In this document: piece after piece, positions 1 to 9,230 of the stretch
Position numbering within the stretch: position 1 is the first letter of the stretch
Layout of the letters: each line of letters begins with the position of its first letter
Source: Eubacterium sp.
GTDB taxonomy: Bacteria > Bacillota > Clostridia > Lachnospirales > Lachnospiraceae
Assembly (NCBI GenBank): GCA_017420535.1
Contig: JAFOIV010000056.1
Span: forward strand, 1-64,000
DNA length: 64,000 nucleotides
Direction of reading: 5' to 3'
Made by a program: the position numbers and the translations under genes
Notes under the pieces: model-generated
What the model was told of the DNA's origin: nothing
Databases searched by the model: none
What the model saw: only the letters and a program-made list of their open reading frames with translations

Positions 1-503
1 AGACCACATTATTAAATATCATGGGAATGATTGAAAAAGCAGATAAAGGTGATCTGTATCTGTTTAATAAGAAGAATCCTGATATCAGAAAGGCAAGTGG
101 TAGAAAAATATTAAGAACTGAAATGACTTATGTTTTCCAGAACTATGGCCTGGTAGAGGATAAGACAGTTCAGTATAACTTAAATATTGCATCACATTTC
201 ACGGATGTTAGCGAAAAAGATATTGAAGAGGTTTTAACGAAAGTTGGACTGGATAAAAGTATATTAAAAAGTAAAGTATATACTCTTAGTGGTGGAGAAC
301 AGCAGAGAGTTGCTATAGCAAGAGTATTCCTTAAGAAATGTAAATTACTGCTGGCAGACGAACCAACAGGAAGCCTTGACGCAGGAAATAAGGAAATAGT
401 TATGAAACTATTTGAAAGGTTAAACAAAGAAGGAACAACTATAGTAATGGTAACTCACGATGAAGAAATCCTCAAATACGCCACCAGAATAGTAGAGTTA
501 TAA
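1..503 (+). CDS. ABC transporter ATP-binding protein, 5'-truncated by the window edge
   Basis: The reading frame is already open at base 3 (TTLLNIMG), which is the end of a Walker A motif, so the true start lies upstream and the in-frame ATG at 21 is not the start. The protein shows a Q-loop region (VFQNYGLV), the ABC signature LSGGEQQRVAIAR, Walker B LLLADEPTGSLD and the H-loop VTHD. The 'DEPTGSLD' form and the short C-terminus are typical of MacB/LolD-type ATPases, which pair with FtsX-like permeases to export peptides or lipoproteins. The permease must lie upstream because a terminator follows. The substrate cannot be told. Family call is secure; the peptide or bacteriocin-export role is a guess. 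Confidence 0.93.
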   Translation, partial: TTLLNIMGMIEKADKGDLYLFNKKNPDIRKASGRKILRTEMTYVFQNYGLVEDKTVQYNLNIASHFTDVSEKDIEEVLTKVGLDKSILKSKVYTLSGGEQQRVAIARVFLKKCKLLLADEPTGSLDAGNKEIVMKLFERLNKEGTTIVMVTHDEEILKYATRIVEL

Positions 504-564
504 AATTGGCCATAACAAGAGTGTGTGAAAGTTTTTCTGTAAATAAGATATCCTAAGATAATTG

Positions 565-608
565 ACGAGCTGTATGGCGGTATGATTACCGTTGTCCAGC
601 TCGTTTTT
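565..608 (+). terminator. Intrinsic terminator of the ABC-transporter gene
   Basis: ACGAGCTG (565-572) pairs with CAGCTCGT (597-604), an inner stem is formed by GGCGGT and ACCGTT, and a T run follows. It lies about 60 bp after the ABC ATPase stop codon. Confidence 0.8.
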
Positions 609-710
609 GACTATACCTAATCCCATTGATTTCGTCAAGAATTATGATAGAATTGGTATACAATTATACTACACTTTTTTCTACTATTCATTTTATTTGG
701 GAGAGATTGA

Positions 711-1484
711 ATGAAAACGGGACTTAAAACAAAAAAAAGCCTGGGCATTAAAATCGTAATTGCACTTATAGTGATGATGCCGGCTTTTGCACTCACAGAT
801 ATCGGATTCGATTCGAAGGATACTGCACTCATTATCGTTGGCTTTCTGTTATTTGTTCTTGATAATATAGCTATTACACCGATTGCTGTTTCAAGTGTGC
901 GTAATGATATGAAGGATTGGGAAAATGCTTTCTATAACTCAACTCTTGCCAAAAGCAAAGAAACCGAGGATTACTATTTAGTAGAAACACCGCTGCCATT
1001 TGAGAGGAAGATGTTTTGTGCTGTTCTTTGTAGGCGGCTTCTTGGAACTATCTTTATAGCACTTTTTATAGCACTTTGTCTGTTTTTGCTTGTACGTTTT
1101 GGTCCAATTCAGTATAAGTTGCTTCACTCCGATAACATAAAGGGAGTTTTGGCAAATGATTCGTACAGACTTTATAAAGCCAGAAATGCAGCTAGTTGTG
1201 CTACACTCATATTATATTTTGTATCACCATTTATATTATCGATATTTGCATACTTAATAGCCATAACAATTTGCGAGCTTAAGGTCATTTCCGGCCACAA
1301 ATACATAGCCTATCGTGCTATCGTAAATTGCGTTGATTCTAATGGAATAAAGGTAGCCCATGATGAAATGTGCTATATAGCGAAAGATTATACGCTGATT
1401 GGTGTACGTAAAAATCAGTTAAATTTTACACCCGTAACATTCGTGTTTATTCCTGATGATGTGCTTGTACTTCCTGATATCTAA
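711..1484 (+). CDS. Membrane protein of unknown function
   Basis: Not recognised. The 257-residue protein has about four hydrophobic segments: near residues 12-30, 38-60, 105-125 and 160-190. A charged cytoplasmic-looking loop sits between the second and third, and a soluble C-terminal domain of about 65 residues is predicted beta-rich. The start is supported by GGGAGA about 8 bp upstream. It stands alone between the terminator at 565-608 and the bidirectional terminator at 1602-1684, so it is monocistronic. The C-terminal tail could be a sensor or binding module, but no motif supports a function. Confidence 0.75.
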   Translation: MKTGLKTKKSLGIKIVIALIVMMPAFALTDIGFDSKDTALIIVGFLLFVLDNIAITPIAVSSVRNDMKDWENAFYNSTLAKSKETEDYYLVETPLPFERKMFCAVLCRRLLGTIFIALFIALCLFLLVRFGPIQYKLLHSDNIKGVLANDSYRLYKARNAASCATLILYFVSPFILSIFAYLIAITICELKVISGHKYIAYRAIVNCVDSNGIKVAHDEMCYIAKDYTLIGVRKNQLNFTPVTFVFIPDDVLVLPDI

Positions 1485-1601
1485 GCAGAACAAGAGGATA
1501 TTTATATATATAATTTTGTATGATTAAAGGTTCCCGATAAGTATATTTCTATGACAATATTTGCATAACAAAAAAGAAAGTCATAAAAAGAATACATTTC
1601 C

Positions 1602-1684
1602 ATGGCCATAACATCAAAAAAGGAAAGGCACGAAAGCACATTCTTAGTGCGCTCGTACCTTTCCTTTTTTGGGCAGACGGCCAT
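1602..1684. terminator. Bidirectional terminator between convergent genes
   Basis: AAAAAAGGAAAGG (1616-1628) pairs with CCTTTCCTTTTTT (1658-1670). ACGA/TCGT and GCAC/GTGC continue the stem inward and ATGGCC/GGCCAT extend it outward. A run on one side and T run on the other let it work on both strands. It separates the membrane protein at 711 from the reverse-strand MATE gene. Confidence 0.9.
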
Positions 1685-1689
1685 TTAAT

Positions 1690-3030
1690 CTATTTTTTTT
1701 TGCTTAGGCCATTCCAAGGCCCTGTTGTATAAAAATAAACTGACATTCCAGCAGCTATCGTCCATCCTATTGGCCATGCACACCAGATTCCTGTGGATTT
1801 TAGTGCGGTGTGAGAAAGTACTATAGCAAGTACAACACGGAGGATCAGGTCGGTGAAGGTTGAACACATGAATTTTCCCATCATGGATGAACCACGGAGA
1901 AAACCATCGGCAACCAGCTTTGCCGAAATGATAAGATAAAATGGGGCTACTATCCTAAGAAACAGTACTCCGGAATGCTGAGCTTCATAAGAAGGATTAT
2001 CCATAAAGAATATAAGCAGATATTTACCTAAGGATGTATAGATAATGATAAGTGGTATGGAAAGGAGCCATATCATTTTAAGGCCTGCTTTAAAACCTTC
2101 TGGAATACGTTTGAGTTTGTGGGCACCGATGTTTTGAGCAGCGTAGTTGGAGATGCCATTTCCAAGAGTAGTAAAGGAAGTGATAACCAGGTTGTTCAAC
2201 TTTATAGCGGCACTGTACCCTGCCATGATGCCGGGACCAAAACCGTTGATAAGACGCTGGATAATGATATTTCCTACAGATATAAAGCTTTGCTGTAAAA
2301 TGCTAGGAATAGCCACCTTGCTGATCTTTAACAGAAGAGAGAAGGAGAAAAACTGTATCTTTCCTTCATTTGGAATGGCTTTAAGTCTGATGAATATTAC
2401 TAAAAGCGCAAGGAAACAGCTGATTCCCTGGCAGATAAATGTTGCCCAGGCAACTCCTGCAACACCCATTTTTAAGCCGGATACAAACCAGATATCCATT
2501 AAGATATTTGATACGGAAGAGGCGGCAAGGAAATAAAATGGGGTTTTAGAATCCCCTAAAGCTGAGAAGATTCCGGTTGCAATATTATAAAAAAGTACAA
2601 ATGGAAAGCCCCATATATAAATATCAAGATATATTTTTGAATCATTAAAAACTATGGATGGAGTTTTGATGAGTTTAAGAAGATCTGTAGCAAAGGCTGT
2701 GCCAAAGATCATTAATATCACGCAGATCACACCGCTCATTATCATGGCAGTAGAAATGGTGGATTTCATTTTATTATAGTTTTTAGCTCCGAAATAAACG
2801 GAGGTGATGACGGAACATCCAATATTACAGCCAAAAGCAAAGGCAATAAACAGAAGAGTGATCTCATAACTGTTTCCAACTGCGGCCAGAGCGTTTTCAC
2901 CGATATATCGTCCGGCGATAAGGCTGTCGGCAATGTTATATAATTGTTGAAAGATAATGCTTCCAAATAAAGGAAGGCAGAATGCCCAGAGAACTTTGTC
3001 AGGTTTTCCAATTGTAAGATCTTTATTCAT
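1690..3030 (-). CDS. MATE family multidrug/cation antiporter
   Basis: A 446-residue polytopic protein with about 12 transmembrane helices, the normal MATE size. It begins MNKDLTIGKPDKVLWAFCLP and has the typical MATE N-lobe pattern of a PLFGSIIFQQLYN segment followed by DSLIAGRYIGENALAAVG. MATE proteins expel organic cations, drugs or metabolites in exchange for Na+ or H+ across the cytoplasmic membrane. The start is supported by AAAGGAAG upstream. It is divergent from a second MATE gene at 3164, with about 130 bp of shared control region, so the two may be co-regulated. The proteins differ in sequence, so this is not a recent duplication. Confidence 0.95.
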   Translation of the reverse strand: MNKDLTIGKPDKVLWAFCLPLFGSIIFQQLYNIADSLIAGRYIGENALAAVGNSYEITLLFIAFAFGCNIGCSVITSVYFGAKNYNKMKSTISTAMIMSGVICVILMIFGTAFATDLLKLIKTPSIVFNDSKIYLDIYIWGFPFVLFYNIATGIFSALGDSKTPFYFLAASSVSNILMDIWFVSGLKMGVAGVAWATFICQGISCFLALLVIFIRLKAIPNEGKIQFFSFSLLLKISKVAIPSILQQSFISVGNIIIQRLINGFGPGIMAGYSAAIKLNNLVITSFTTLGNGISNYAAQNIGAHKLKRIPEGFKAGLKMIWLLSIPLIIIYTSLGKYLLIFFMDNPSYEAQHSGVLFLRIVAPFYLIISAKLVADGFLRGSSMMGKFMCSTFTDLILRVVLAIVLSHTALKSTGIWCAWPIGWTIAAGMSVYFYTTGPWNGLSKKK

Positions 3031-3117
3031 ATCATCAACTTCCTTTCATTCTTACAGAGGATTAACACAAGTTTTAATTATATTCCTATTAAAGATAGTT
3101 GTAAAAAGAAATATTAA

Positions 3118-3135
3118 CAGATATATTAATATCTG
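3118..3135. promoter_or_regulatory. Palindrome in the divergent MATE-MATE control region
   Basis: CAGATAT and ATATCTG form a 7-bp inverted repeat with a 4-bp ATTA centre, about 30 bp before the start of the right-hand MATE gene. It could be a regulator site. No regulator gene is adjacent, so this is inference. Confidence 0.35.
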
Positions 3136-3163
3136 ACTGAAAATTATGAAAAGAGGCTGAACT

Positions 3164-4543
3164 ATGGAAAAGAAAAAAACGCTGTTTGGAAACGGGAAAT
3201 TTTATGGCATGGCCCTTTCTCTGGCGGTTCCTATTATGATCCAACAACTTATTCAAAGTCTTGTATCACTTATTGATAATTTTATGGTATCAGGACTTGG
3301 AGATGTATCTATGTCCGGCGTAAATGTTGCAGGTCAGGTGCTTTTTTGCTTTATGATATATCTTAATACCATCTGCATGACTGGAGGAATATTTTTAACA
3401 CAGTTTTTTGGAGCTGCGGAAAAAGAAGGAATGCAGCAGGCCTTCAGATTTAAACTTATCATGGGGTTTGCAGCATTTATACCATTCTTTTTAGTATGTA
3501 TGGTTTATCCAAGACAGGTGATGTCGCTTCTTTTGATCGGAAATAGCGAGGCCGGTCTTATACTTGATGAGGCGGTAAAATATATGAGAATAGTATTCTT
3601 TATGGGAATTCCTATGACCATATCTGTCTCAATAGCCAGCTCCCTTCGTGATATGGGAGATGTAAAGACTCCTCTTTATATAACTGTAGTTGCAACCCTT
3701 ACAAATACATTTTTTAATTATCTTCTTATTTATGGCAATCTGGGTATGCCAAGACTTGAAGTAAAAGGGGCTGCAATAGCCACTGTAATAGCAAGAGTGG
3801 TAGAAGTTATCCTGTTTATCATTATCTACATTAGGAAGAAACCTGAATTTGCCTTTAAGATCAAGGAGACATTTAAAGTGGACTGGCCTCTTTTTAGAAG
3901 AATCCTTAAGAAGGGGCTTATGATACTTTTTTCAGAAATGGTCTGGGTTTTATCGGAGACACTTACCACTGCCATATATAATGGAAGAGGTGGAGCTGAT
4001 GTAGTTTCAGGCATGTCATCAAGTTTTGCCATAGCAAATCTGTTCTTTGTATCATTTGCGGGAATCTATTCAGCAACTGGTGTTATCTTGGGAAAGACTC
4101 TGGGGGAAGGAAATATCGAAAAGGCCAGAAGAGAAAGCATATGGCTTCGTTCGGGAGCATTTATCTTTGGCATATTTATGACTTTCTTTGGACTTGCCAC
4201 CACTTTGCTTATACCGGTTGTATTCAGCAGGCTGAGCCTTAGTGCCATAGGTATAATCAAAAATATGGTTATTTTAATGGCGGCCTTCATGCCGGTATGG
4301 GTTTGTATGAATGCTCAAATGGCTATAGCCAGGGCAGGTGGTGATACTGCCATGGGAACATACACTGATGCATCTCTTACTATTTTTTTGATGATCCCTA
4401 TGGTGCTCATCCTTGGAATTTATACAAAATGTGGCCCGGTTATGCTATATGGATTAGTTAAATGTATCGATGTGATAAAGATAGTTGTTTTCCGTATCTG
4501 GTTAAAGAAAGAGAGATGGCTTAAAAATCTCACAGTTGCATAA
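3164..4543 (+). CDS. MATE family efflux transporter
   Basis: A 459-residue protein with about 12 membrane helices. It opens with a MATE N-lobe (SLAVPIMIQQLIQSLVSLID, then NFMVSGLGDVSMSGVNVAGQ) and repeats the pattern in the second half. Role: Na+- or H+-coupled export of small molecules. It is read away from the MATE gene at 1690-3030 and has an AGAGG site upstream. About 70 bp separate it from the following phosphatase, without a clear terminator, so read-through is possible. Family call is firm; the substrate is unknown. Confidence 0.95.
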   Translation: MEKKKTLFGNGKFYGMALSLAVPIMIQQLIQSLVSLIDNFMVSGLGDVSMSGVNVAGQVLFCFMIYLNTICMTGGIFLTQFFGAAEKEGMQQAFRFKLIMGFAAFIPFFLVCMVYPRQVMSLLLIGNSEAGLILDEAVKYMRIVFFMGIPMTISVSIASSLRDMGDVKTPLYITVVATLTNTFFNYLLIYGNLGMPRLEVKGAAIATVIARVVEVILFIIIYIRKKPEFAFKIKETFKVDWPLFRRILKKGLMILFSEMVWVLSETLTTAIYNGRGGADVVSGMSSSFAIANLFFVSFAGIYSATGVILGKTLGEGNIEKARRESIWLRSGAFIFGIFMTFFGLATTLLIPVVFSRLSLSAIGIIKNMVILMAAFMPVWVCMNAQMAIARAGGDTAMGTYTDASLTIFLMIPMVLILGIYTKCGPVMLYGLVKCIDVIKIVVFRIWLKKERWLKNLTVA

Positions 4544-4610
4544 GAGATTATTTATGGGAATCTAAGGAACTGTAAGGAAAGCTAAGGAATATTTTTAAGG
4601 AGTAGAATCT

Positions 4611-5144
4611 ATGGGACATTTATATTTTGTAAGACATGGACAGACTATATGGAATGTAGAAAATAAGATCTGTGGAGCTACAGATATTGAACTTACTGAA
4701 TTTGGTCATGAACAGGCTATAAAGACTGGAGAGCTTATAAAAGAGCAGGGGATCAAAGCGGATGAGATAATCTATTCACCTTTGGTCCGGGCGAAAAACA
4801 CAGCCCTTCATATTGCAGAGATCACGGGGATTCCTGCCAGAGAAGAAGTAAGATTAAAGGAACAGAATTTTGGTAAATATGAATCAACTCCTAGAGATGG
4901 AGCAGAATTCATGAAGGCTAAGGCATCCTTTGCGGATCATTATGAAGGTGGAGAGTCAATGCTTCAGCTGGCTCAGAGAATATATAATCTTCTGGATGAG
5001 ATAAAGGAACAGGATAAGACTTATATACTGGTGGCTCATAATGGAATAGCCAGAATGGTCAATTCATATTTTAATGATATGACCAATGAAGAATTCGCAA
5101 GATTCGGTGTAAAGAACTGTTCAGTGGTGGAATATGTTTGGTAA
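4611..5144 (+). CDS. Histidine phosphatase family protein (phosphoglycerate-mutase-like)
   Basis: The 177-residue protein begins with the catalytic RHG motif (YFVRHGQTIWN), where the histidine accepts phosphate. The second catalytic histidine is in LVAHNGIAR. The size and the GATDIELTEFG segment fit the CobC/GpmB-type branch of histidine phosphatases. In cobalamin pathways CobC removes the 5'-phosphate of alpha-ribazole, but many homologues act on other sugar phosphates, and this gene is 40 kb from the cobalamin cluster. AAGGAG precedes the ATG. A strong terminator-like hairpin lies about 120 bp downstream. The substrate is unresolved. Confidence 0.88.
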   Translation: MGHLYFVRHGQTIWNVENKICGATDIELTEFGHEQAIKTGELIKEQGIKADEIIYSPLVRAKNTALHIAEITGIPAREEVRLKEQNFGKYESTPRDGAEFMKAKASFADHYEGGESMLQLAQRIYNLLDEIKEQDKTYILVAHNGIARMVNSYFNDMTNEEFARFGVKNCSVVEYVW

Positions 5145-5262
5145 TACCAAGCTAAAAAACCTTTATGACAAAGTTGTGAAAGTGTCTAAATTCAACTTTA
5201 AATCGTACAAAAAAGTTCGTTATTAAATAAGATTATTCTTGATTTAAGACTTTTATGATAGG

Positions 5263-5304
5263 ATAGTGTTGTGGTGGTATGACCATCACAATGCTATTTT
5301 TTTT
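5263..5304 (+). terminator. Terminator-like hairpin before the oxidoreductase operon
   Basis: ATAGTGTTGTGGTGG (5263-5277) can pair with CCATCACAATGCTAT (5283-5297), including three G-U pairs, and eight T's follow. A plausible promoter (TTGATT 5239-5244, 17 bp, GATAGT 5262-5267) would start RNA inside the hairpin. It therefore most simply ends the upstream phosphatase transcript; a role as a 5' leader structure is also possible. Confidence 0.65.
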
Positions 5305-5348
5305 ATAAGCATATTTTTAAACAACTATCTTTAAAGGGAGAATGATAT

Positions 5349-8135
5349 ATGAGCCAAAAAGGAGATCCACACTATCCTCTTAGACCAGAATGCGCAAATG
5401 TTGACGAACCAATGAGAAAACCGGTTGTGAAATTAGGAAAGATGATCACTGACCGTGTTCCTATCAAACTTGGTATGAAGAAGATCACAAAAGATGATCC
5501 AGAATACTGGGCAGTTGCGAGACTTTGTACTGATGAAGAAGCTGAACTTGCACTTAAGTTTGGTGGAATAAGAAAGCCAAAGACATTTAAAGAATTAAAG
5601 AAATTATCAGGACTTGAAGATGAAAAGCTTCAGAAAATGCTTGATCATATGTCATGGACTGGACTTATTGAGTGGAATTATGAAAACCCAGAACATGAGA
5701 AGCAGTATGTGCTGCCTATGTTTGTTCCAGGTTCAGCCGAGTTCTCAAATATGAATAAGGATCTTATTGAAGAGCATCCAGAAATGGGAATGTTTTTTGA
5801 GCATATGACAAGACTTCCTCTTGAGAAGGTTACAAAGATCGTACCTCCAGGAGGAGCTGGTATCGGAATGCATGTTATTCCGGTTGAAAAAGCTATTGAT
5901 ATGAATAATGAAGCTATCAGCATTGAGAAGATTTCTCATTGGCTGGATAAGTATGAAGGCAAATATGCCAAGTCACCTTGTTCATGTCGTCGCAGCCGTA
6001 AAACTTATGATGAGGGCTGTGGTGATGTAGAAGATGGATGGTGTATTGCTGTTGGTGATATGGCTGACTATGTTGTTGAAACAAATAAGGGCGGCGTTTA
6101 TATCACAAGAGAAGAAGCACTTGAGATTTTTAAGAAAGCAGAAGATAACGGATTCGTGCATCAGATCACAAATATAGATGGTGAGAATAAGATATTTGCT
6201 ATCTGTAACTGTAACGTAAATGTTTGTTATGCACTTCGTACATCACTTCTTTTTAATACACCAAATCTTTCACGTTCAGCTTATGTGGCAAAGATTGATA
6301 AGAGTAAATGTGTAGCTTGCGGACGCTGCGTTGAGTTCTGTCCTGCAGGTGCAGTTAAACTTGGACAGAAGCTTTGTAAGAAGGATGGATCAGAAGTTCA
6401 GTATCCTAAGCATCAGCTTCCTTCAGAAAAGAAGTGGACAGAAGCTGACTGGGATTGGGATTACCGTGATAATAACCGTATCGAGTCCCATGCTTCAGGA
6501 ACAGCTCCTTGTAAGACAGCCTGCCCTGCTCACATTGCAGTTCAGGGTTATCTTAAGCTTGCAGCTCAGGGTAAATATAAAGAAGCACTTGAACTTATCA
6601 AGAAGAATAATCCTCTTCCAGCAATCTGCGGACACATCTGTAACAGACGTTGTGAGGATGCATGTACAAGAGGTACTATCGATCAGGCTGTTGCAATCGA
6701 TGAAGTTAAGAAATTCATTGCAATGCAGGATTTAAATAAAGAGACACGCTTCATACCAAAGAAGGTCATTCCACGTGTTGATGGTGACTTTAGTGAAGAT
6801 AAGGTTGCTATCATCGGTGCAGGTCCTGCAGGTCTTTCATGTGCCTTCTATCTTGCAGAAAAAGGATATAAGCCTACTGTATTTGAGAAGAATGAAAAGG
6901 CCGGCGGTATGCTGGTTTATGGTATTCCATCTTATAAGCTTGAGAAGGATGTTATCGAAGCAGAAATCGATGTTATCCGTGAAATGGGAGTTGAGATCCG
7001 TACAGGCGTTGAAGTAGGTAAGGATATCACTCTTGATGAATTAAGAAAACAGGGCTATAAGGCTTTCTATATTGCTATCGGATGTCAGGGCGGACGTATG
7101 GTTGGCGTACCTGGTGAAGATGCAGAAGGTGTTACAACAGCCGTTGATTTCCTCAAGGTTGTAAATGCCACAGAAAAGTACGATATCAAGGGTGATGTTG
7201 TAGTTGTAGGTGGCGGAAATGTTGCTATTGACTGTTCAAGAGATGCAGTTCGTGTAGGCGCTGCTAAGGTTACACAGCTCTGTCTTGAAGGAAGAGATAT
7301 AATGCCTGCTTCAGATGAGGAAGTTGAAGAAGCTGAATCAGATGGAGTAGAGATCAAGTGTGGATGGGGTCCAAAGGAAATCCTTAAGGATGAAAATGGA
7401 GCAGTTAAGGGTATTGTATTTAAGAAGTGCCTTTCTGTAAAAGATGAGACAGGACGTTTCAATCCATCTTATGATGAAAATGATACAATAACAATTGAAT
7501 GTAAGCATGTAGTTCTTGCCGTTGGTCAGAGCATTCAGTGGGGTAACTTACTTGAAGGATCAAAGGTAGAATTAGGAAGAGGAAATGGTGCCGTAGCTGA
7601 TCCTGTAACATATCAGACAGCAGAGCCAGATATCTTCGTAGGTGGTGATGTTTATACAGGACCAAAGTTTGCGATTGATGCTATAGCAGCTGGTAAAGAA
7701 GGCGCTATCTCAATACATCGTTTTGTACAGCCTCATACATCTCTTACAATTGGTAGAAATAAGAATAGTTATGTTGAATTAAATAAGGACGACATTCTTG
7801 TTGAGTCTTATGACAATTCAAAACGTCAGGTTCCAGGCAAGAAGGATCCTAAGGCTCCAAAGAGTTTTAGAGATAACAAGGCTGTATTTACTGAGGAACA
7901 GGTTAAGAAAGAAACAGCCAGATGTCTTGGTTGTGGAGCGAGTGTAGTAGATGATAATCACTGCATAGGCTGTGGAATATGTACAACAAAGTGTGAATTT
8001 GGTGCTATCACTCTTGAACGTGTAAATCCAGAATGTTCTGTAATGCGTAAGAGTGAGGACAAATTAAAGTATATCCTTCCATATGCAGCAAAGCAGGCGA
8101 TTAATATTAAGTTTAAGAAAAAGAAAAAAGATTGA
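5349..8135 (+). CDS. Multi-cluster iron-sulfur, FAD- and NAD(P)-binding oxidoreductase (GltD-like core)
   Basis: A 928-residue flavoprotein. The N-terminal ~310 residues hold a helical region and unusual cysteine groups (CSCRRSR, GCGDVEDGWC, CNCNVNVC). A ferredoxin motif CVACGRCVEFC follows near 320. Next is a GltD-like adrenodoxin-reductase-type half: an Fe-S region (CKTACPAHIAVQGY, CGHICNRRCEDAC), an FAD loop IIGAGPAGLSCAFYL near 490, and an NAD(P) loop VVVGGGNVAIDCSR near 625. The C-terminus carries CLGCG and CIGCGICTTKCEFG, a further ferredoxin-like domain. Such proteins move electrons between NAD(P)H and ferredoxin or a partner subunit. It lies 3 bp upstream of hypA, and the five-gene operon suggests its partner is a nickel enzyme. 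The partner and reaction are unknown. Confidence 0.88.
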   Translation: MSQKGDPHYPLRPECANVDEPMRKPVVKLGKMITDRVPIKLGMKKITKDDPEYWAVARLCTDEEAELALKFGGIRKPKTFKELKKLSGLEDEKLQKMLDHMSWTGLIEWNYENPEHEKQYVLPMFVPGSAEFSNMNKDLIEEHPEMGMFFEHMTRLPLEKVTKIVPPGGAGIGMHVIPVEKAIDMNNEAISIEKISHWLDKYEGKYAKSPCSCRRSRKTYDEGCGDVEDGWCIAVGDMADYVVETNKGGVYITREEALEIFKKAEDNGFVHQITNIDGENKIFAICNCNVNVCYALRTSLLFNTPNLSRSAYVAKIDKSKCVACGRCVEFCPAGAVKLGQKLCKKDGSEVQYPKHQLPSEKKWTEADWDWDYRDNNRIESHASGTAPCKTACPAHIAVQGYLKLAAQGKYKEALELIKKNNPLPAICGHICNRRCEDACTRGTIDQAVAIDEVKKFIAMQDLNKETRFIPKKVIPRVDGDFSEDKVAIIGAGPAGLSCAFYLAEKGYKPTVFEKNEKAGGMLVYGIPSYKLEKDVIEAEIDVIREMGVEIRTGVEVGKDITLDELRKQGYKAFYIAIGCQGGRMVGVPGEDAEGVTTAVDFLKVVNATEKYDIKGDVVVVGGGNVAIDCSRDAVRVGAAKVTQLCLEGRDIMPASDEEVEEAESDGVEIKCGWGPKEILKDENGAVKGIVFKKCLSVKDETGRFNPSYDENDTITIECKHVVLAVGQSIQWGNLLEGSKVELGRGNGAVADPVTYQTAEPDIFVGGDVYTGPKFAIDAIAAGKEGAISIHRFVQPHTSLTIGRNKNSYVELNKDDILVESYDNSKRQVPGKKDPKAPKSFRDNKAVFTEEQVKKETARCLGCGASVVDDNHCIGCGICTTKCEFGAITLERVNPECSVMRKSEDKLKYILPYAAKQAINIKFKKKKKD

Positions 8136-8138
8136 TCT

Positions 8139-8492
8139 ATGCATGAACTTGGAGTAGTTTTTAAGATCATTGACGACTTAAAAGAAGTTGCAGTCGAAAA
8201 TGATATTGATAAAATCAGCAAAGTAACAATCAGTCTAGGAGAGGTTTCTACTGTTATTCCAGATTATCTTCATGATTGCTGGAAATGGGCTAGAAAACGT
8301 ACACCTCTCTTAGAAGAGACTGAACTTGCTATCGAAACAATTCCAGCCATTACATATTGTGATGACTGTAAACAAACCTATGAAACCGTGAAGTATGCCA
8401 AAGTGTGTCCTCATTGTAAAAGTGAGAACACATGGCTGATTCAGGGAAATGAATTCCTTATTAAGGAGATCGAAGTACCTGATCCAGATTGA
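8139..8492 (+). CDS. hypA: HypA-type nickel metallochaperone
   Basis: The 117-residue protein starts MHELG. In HypA the N-terminal Met-His-Glu supplies the nickel ligands, which fixes this start. A zinc site is formed by CDDCKQTYE and CPHCKSEN (CxxC...CxxC). HypA receives nickel and, with HypB, inserts it into [NiFe]-hydrogenase or urease. It is 3 bp after the oxidoreductase and just before a regulator and two hypB genes. HypC, D, E and F are not in the window, so a client other than a classical hydrogenase should be considered. Confidence 0.93.
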   Translation: MHELGVVFKIIDDLKEVAVENDIDKISKVTISLGEVSTVIPDYLHDCWKWARKRTPLLEETELAIETIPAITYCDDCKQTYETVKYAKVCPHCKSENTWLIQGNEFLIKEIEVPDPD

Positions 8493-8507
8493 ATCGAGGA
8501 TTAAAAA

Positions 8508-9230
8508 ATGAAATTCGAGAAACTTACCGTACCGTCACAGAAAGATTTGTTTATTAGAAAGATCCAGGATATGATCCTGTCTGGAGAATTAAAGATCGGA
8601 GAGAAGATTCCGCCAGAAAGAGAACTGGCTGAAAAGATGGGAGTCAGCCGTACCATTGTAAATACAGGTATTGCTGTCCTTGAAAACCAGGGATTTCTTT
8701 CTATCATTCCAAGACAGGGCGTATTTGTAAATGATTACAAGAGAAATGCTGGTGCAGACACTTTGAATGCTATAATGCGTATCAAAGGGGATGTGATCAG
8801 TGATTATGATATAAAATCAGTCCTTGAGATCAGATGGGCATTGGAAAAGCTTGCTATAAGAAATGCCATTGAAACTATTACTGAGGAAGAAATCAGAGAA
8901 CTAAGAGATATAGTAGAAGAACTAGGACAGTCTGAATCCCCTCAGGAAGCAGCAGAAAAGGCTTTTGAATTCTACATAAAAATGGCAGAGATTGGTGAAA
9001 ACCAGTTTTTAGAGATAATCATCGCAAACTTCCGTCTGCCTTGTATTGCAATGTGGGTACGCTTCTGCAGGATTTATGGAATACATATATTGTTTAAACA
9101 TACCCTTACTTCATGGAATCTCCTTAAAAAAGGAGATTATAATGAAGCTCTTGAATGGGTTGAGAAATTAACTAAAGAAGCAATAGATGGCAAATATACA
9201 CTCTATGAAAAGGATTTAAAGAATATATGA
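8508..9230 (+). CDS. FadR/GntR-family transcriptional regulator
   Basis: The 240-residue protein has an N-terminal GntR winged helix (ILSGELKIGEKIPPERELAE, then KMGVSRTIVNTGIAVLENQG) and an all-helical FCD-type C-terminal ligand domain, as in the FadR subgroup, which usually binds an organic acid with a metal ion. GAGGA precedes the ATG. The stop codon overlaps the start of hypB by 4 bp, so it is translated with the Hyp genes and probably controls its own operon. The effector is unknown. Confidence 0.93.
   Translation: MKFEKLTVPSQKDLFIRKIQDMILSGELKIGEKIPPERELAEKMGVSRTIVNTGIAVLENQGFLSIIPRQGVFVNDYKRNAGADTLNAIMRIKGDVISDYDIKSVLEIRWALEKLAIRNAIETITEEEIRELRDIVEELGQSESPQEAAEKAFEFYIKMAEIGENQFLEIIIANFRLPCIAMWVRFCRIYGIHILFKHTLTSWNLLKKGDYNEALEWVEKLTKEAIDGKYTLYEKDLKNI

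Noticed and set aside
1616..1670. The hairpin at 1616-1670 and the one at 29770-29844 as copies of one mobile repeat
   Set aside because: They share only the A-run/T-run design of bidirectional terminators; stem sequences differ.
7085..7665. Reverse-strand open frames inside the oxidoreductase gene
   Set aside because: They are shadows of a strongly conserved coding region, with no ribosome sites.
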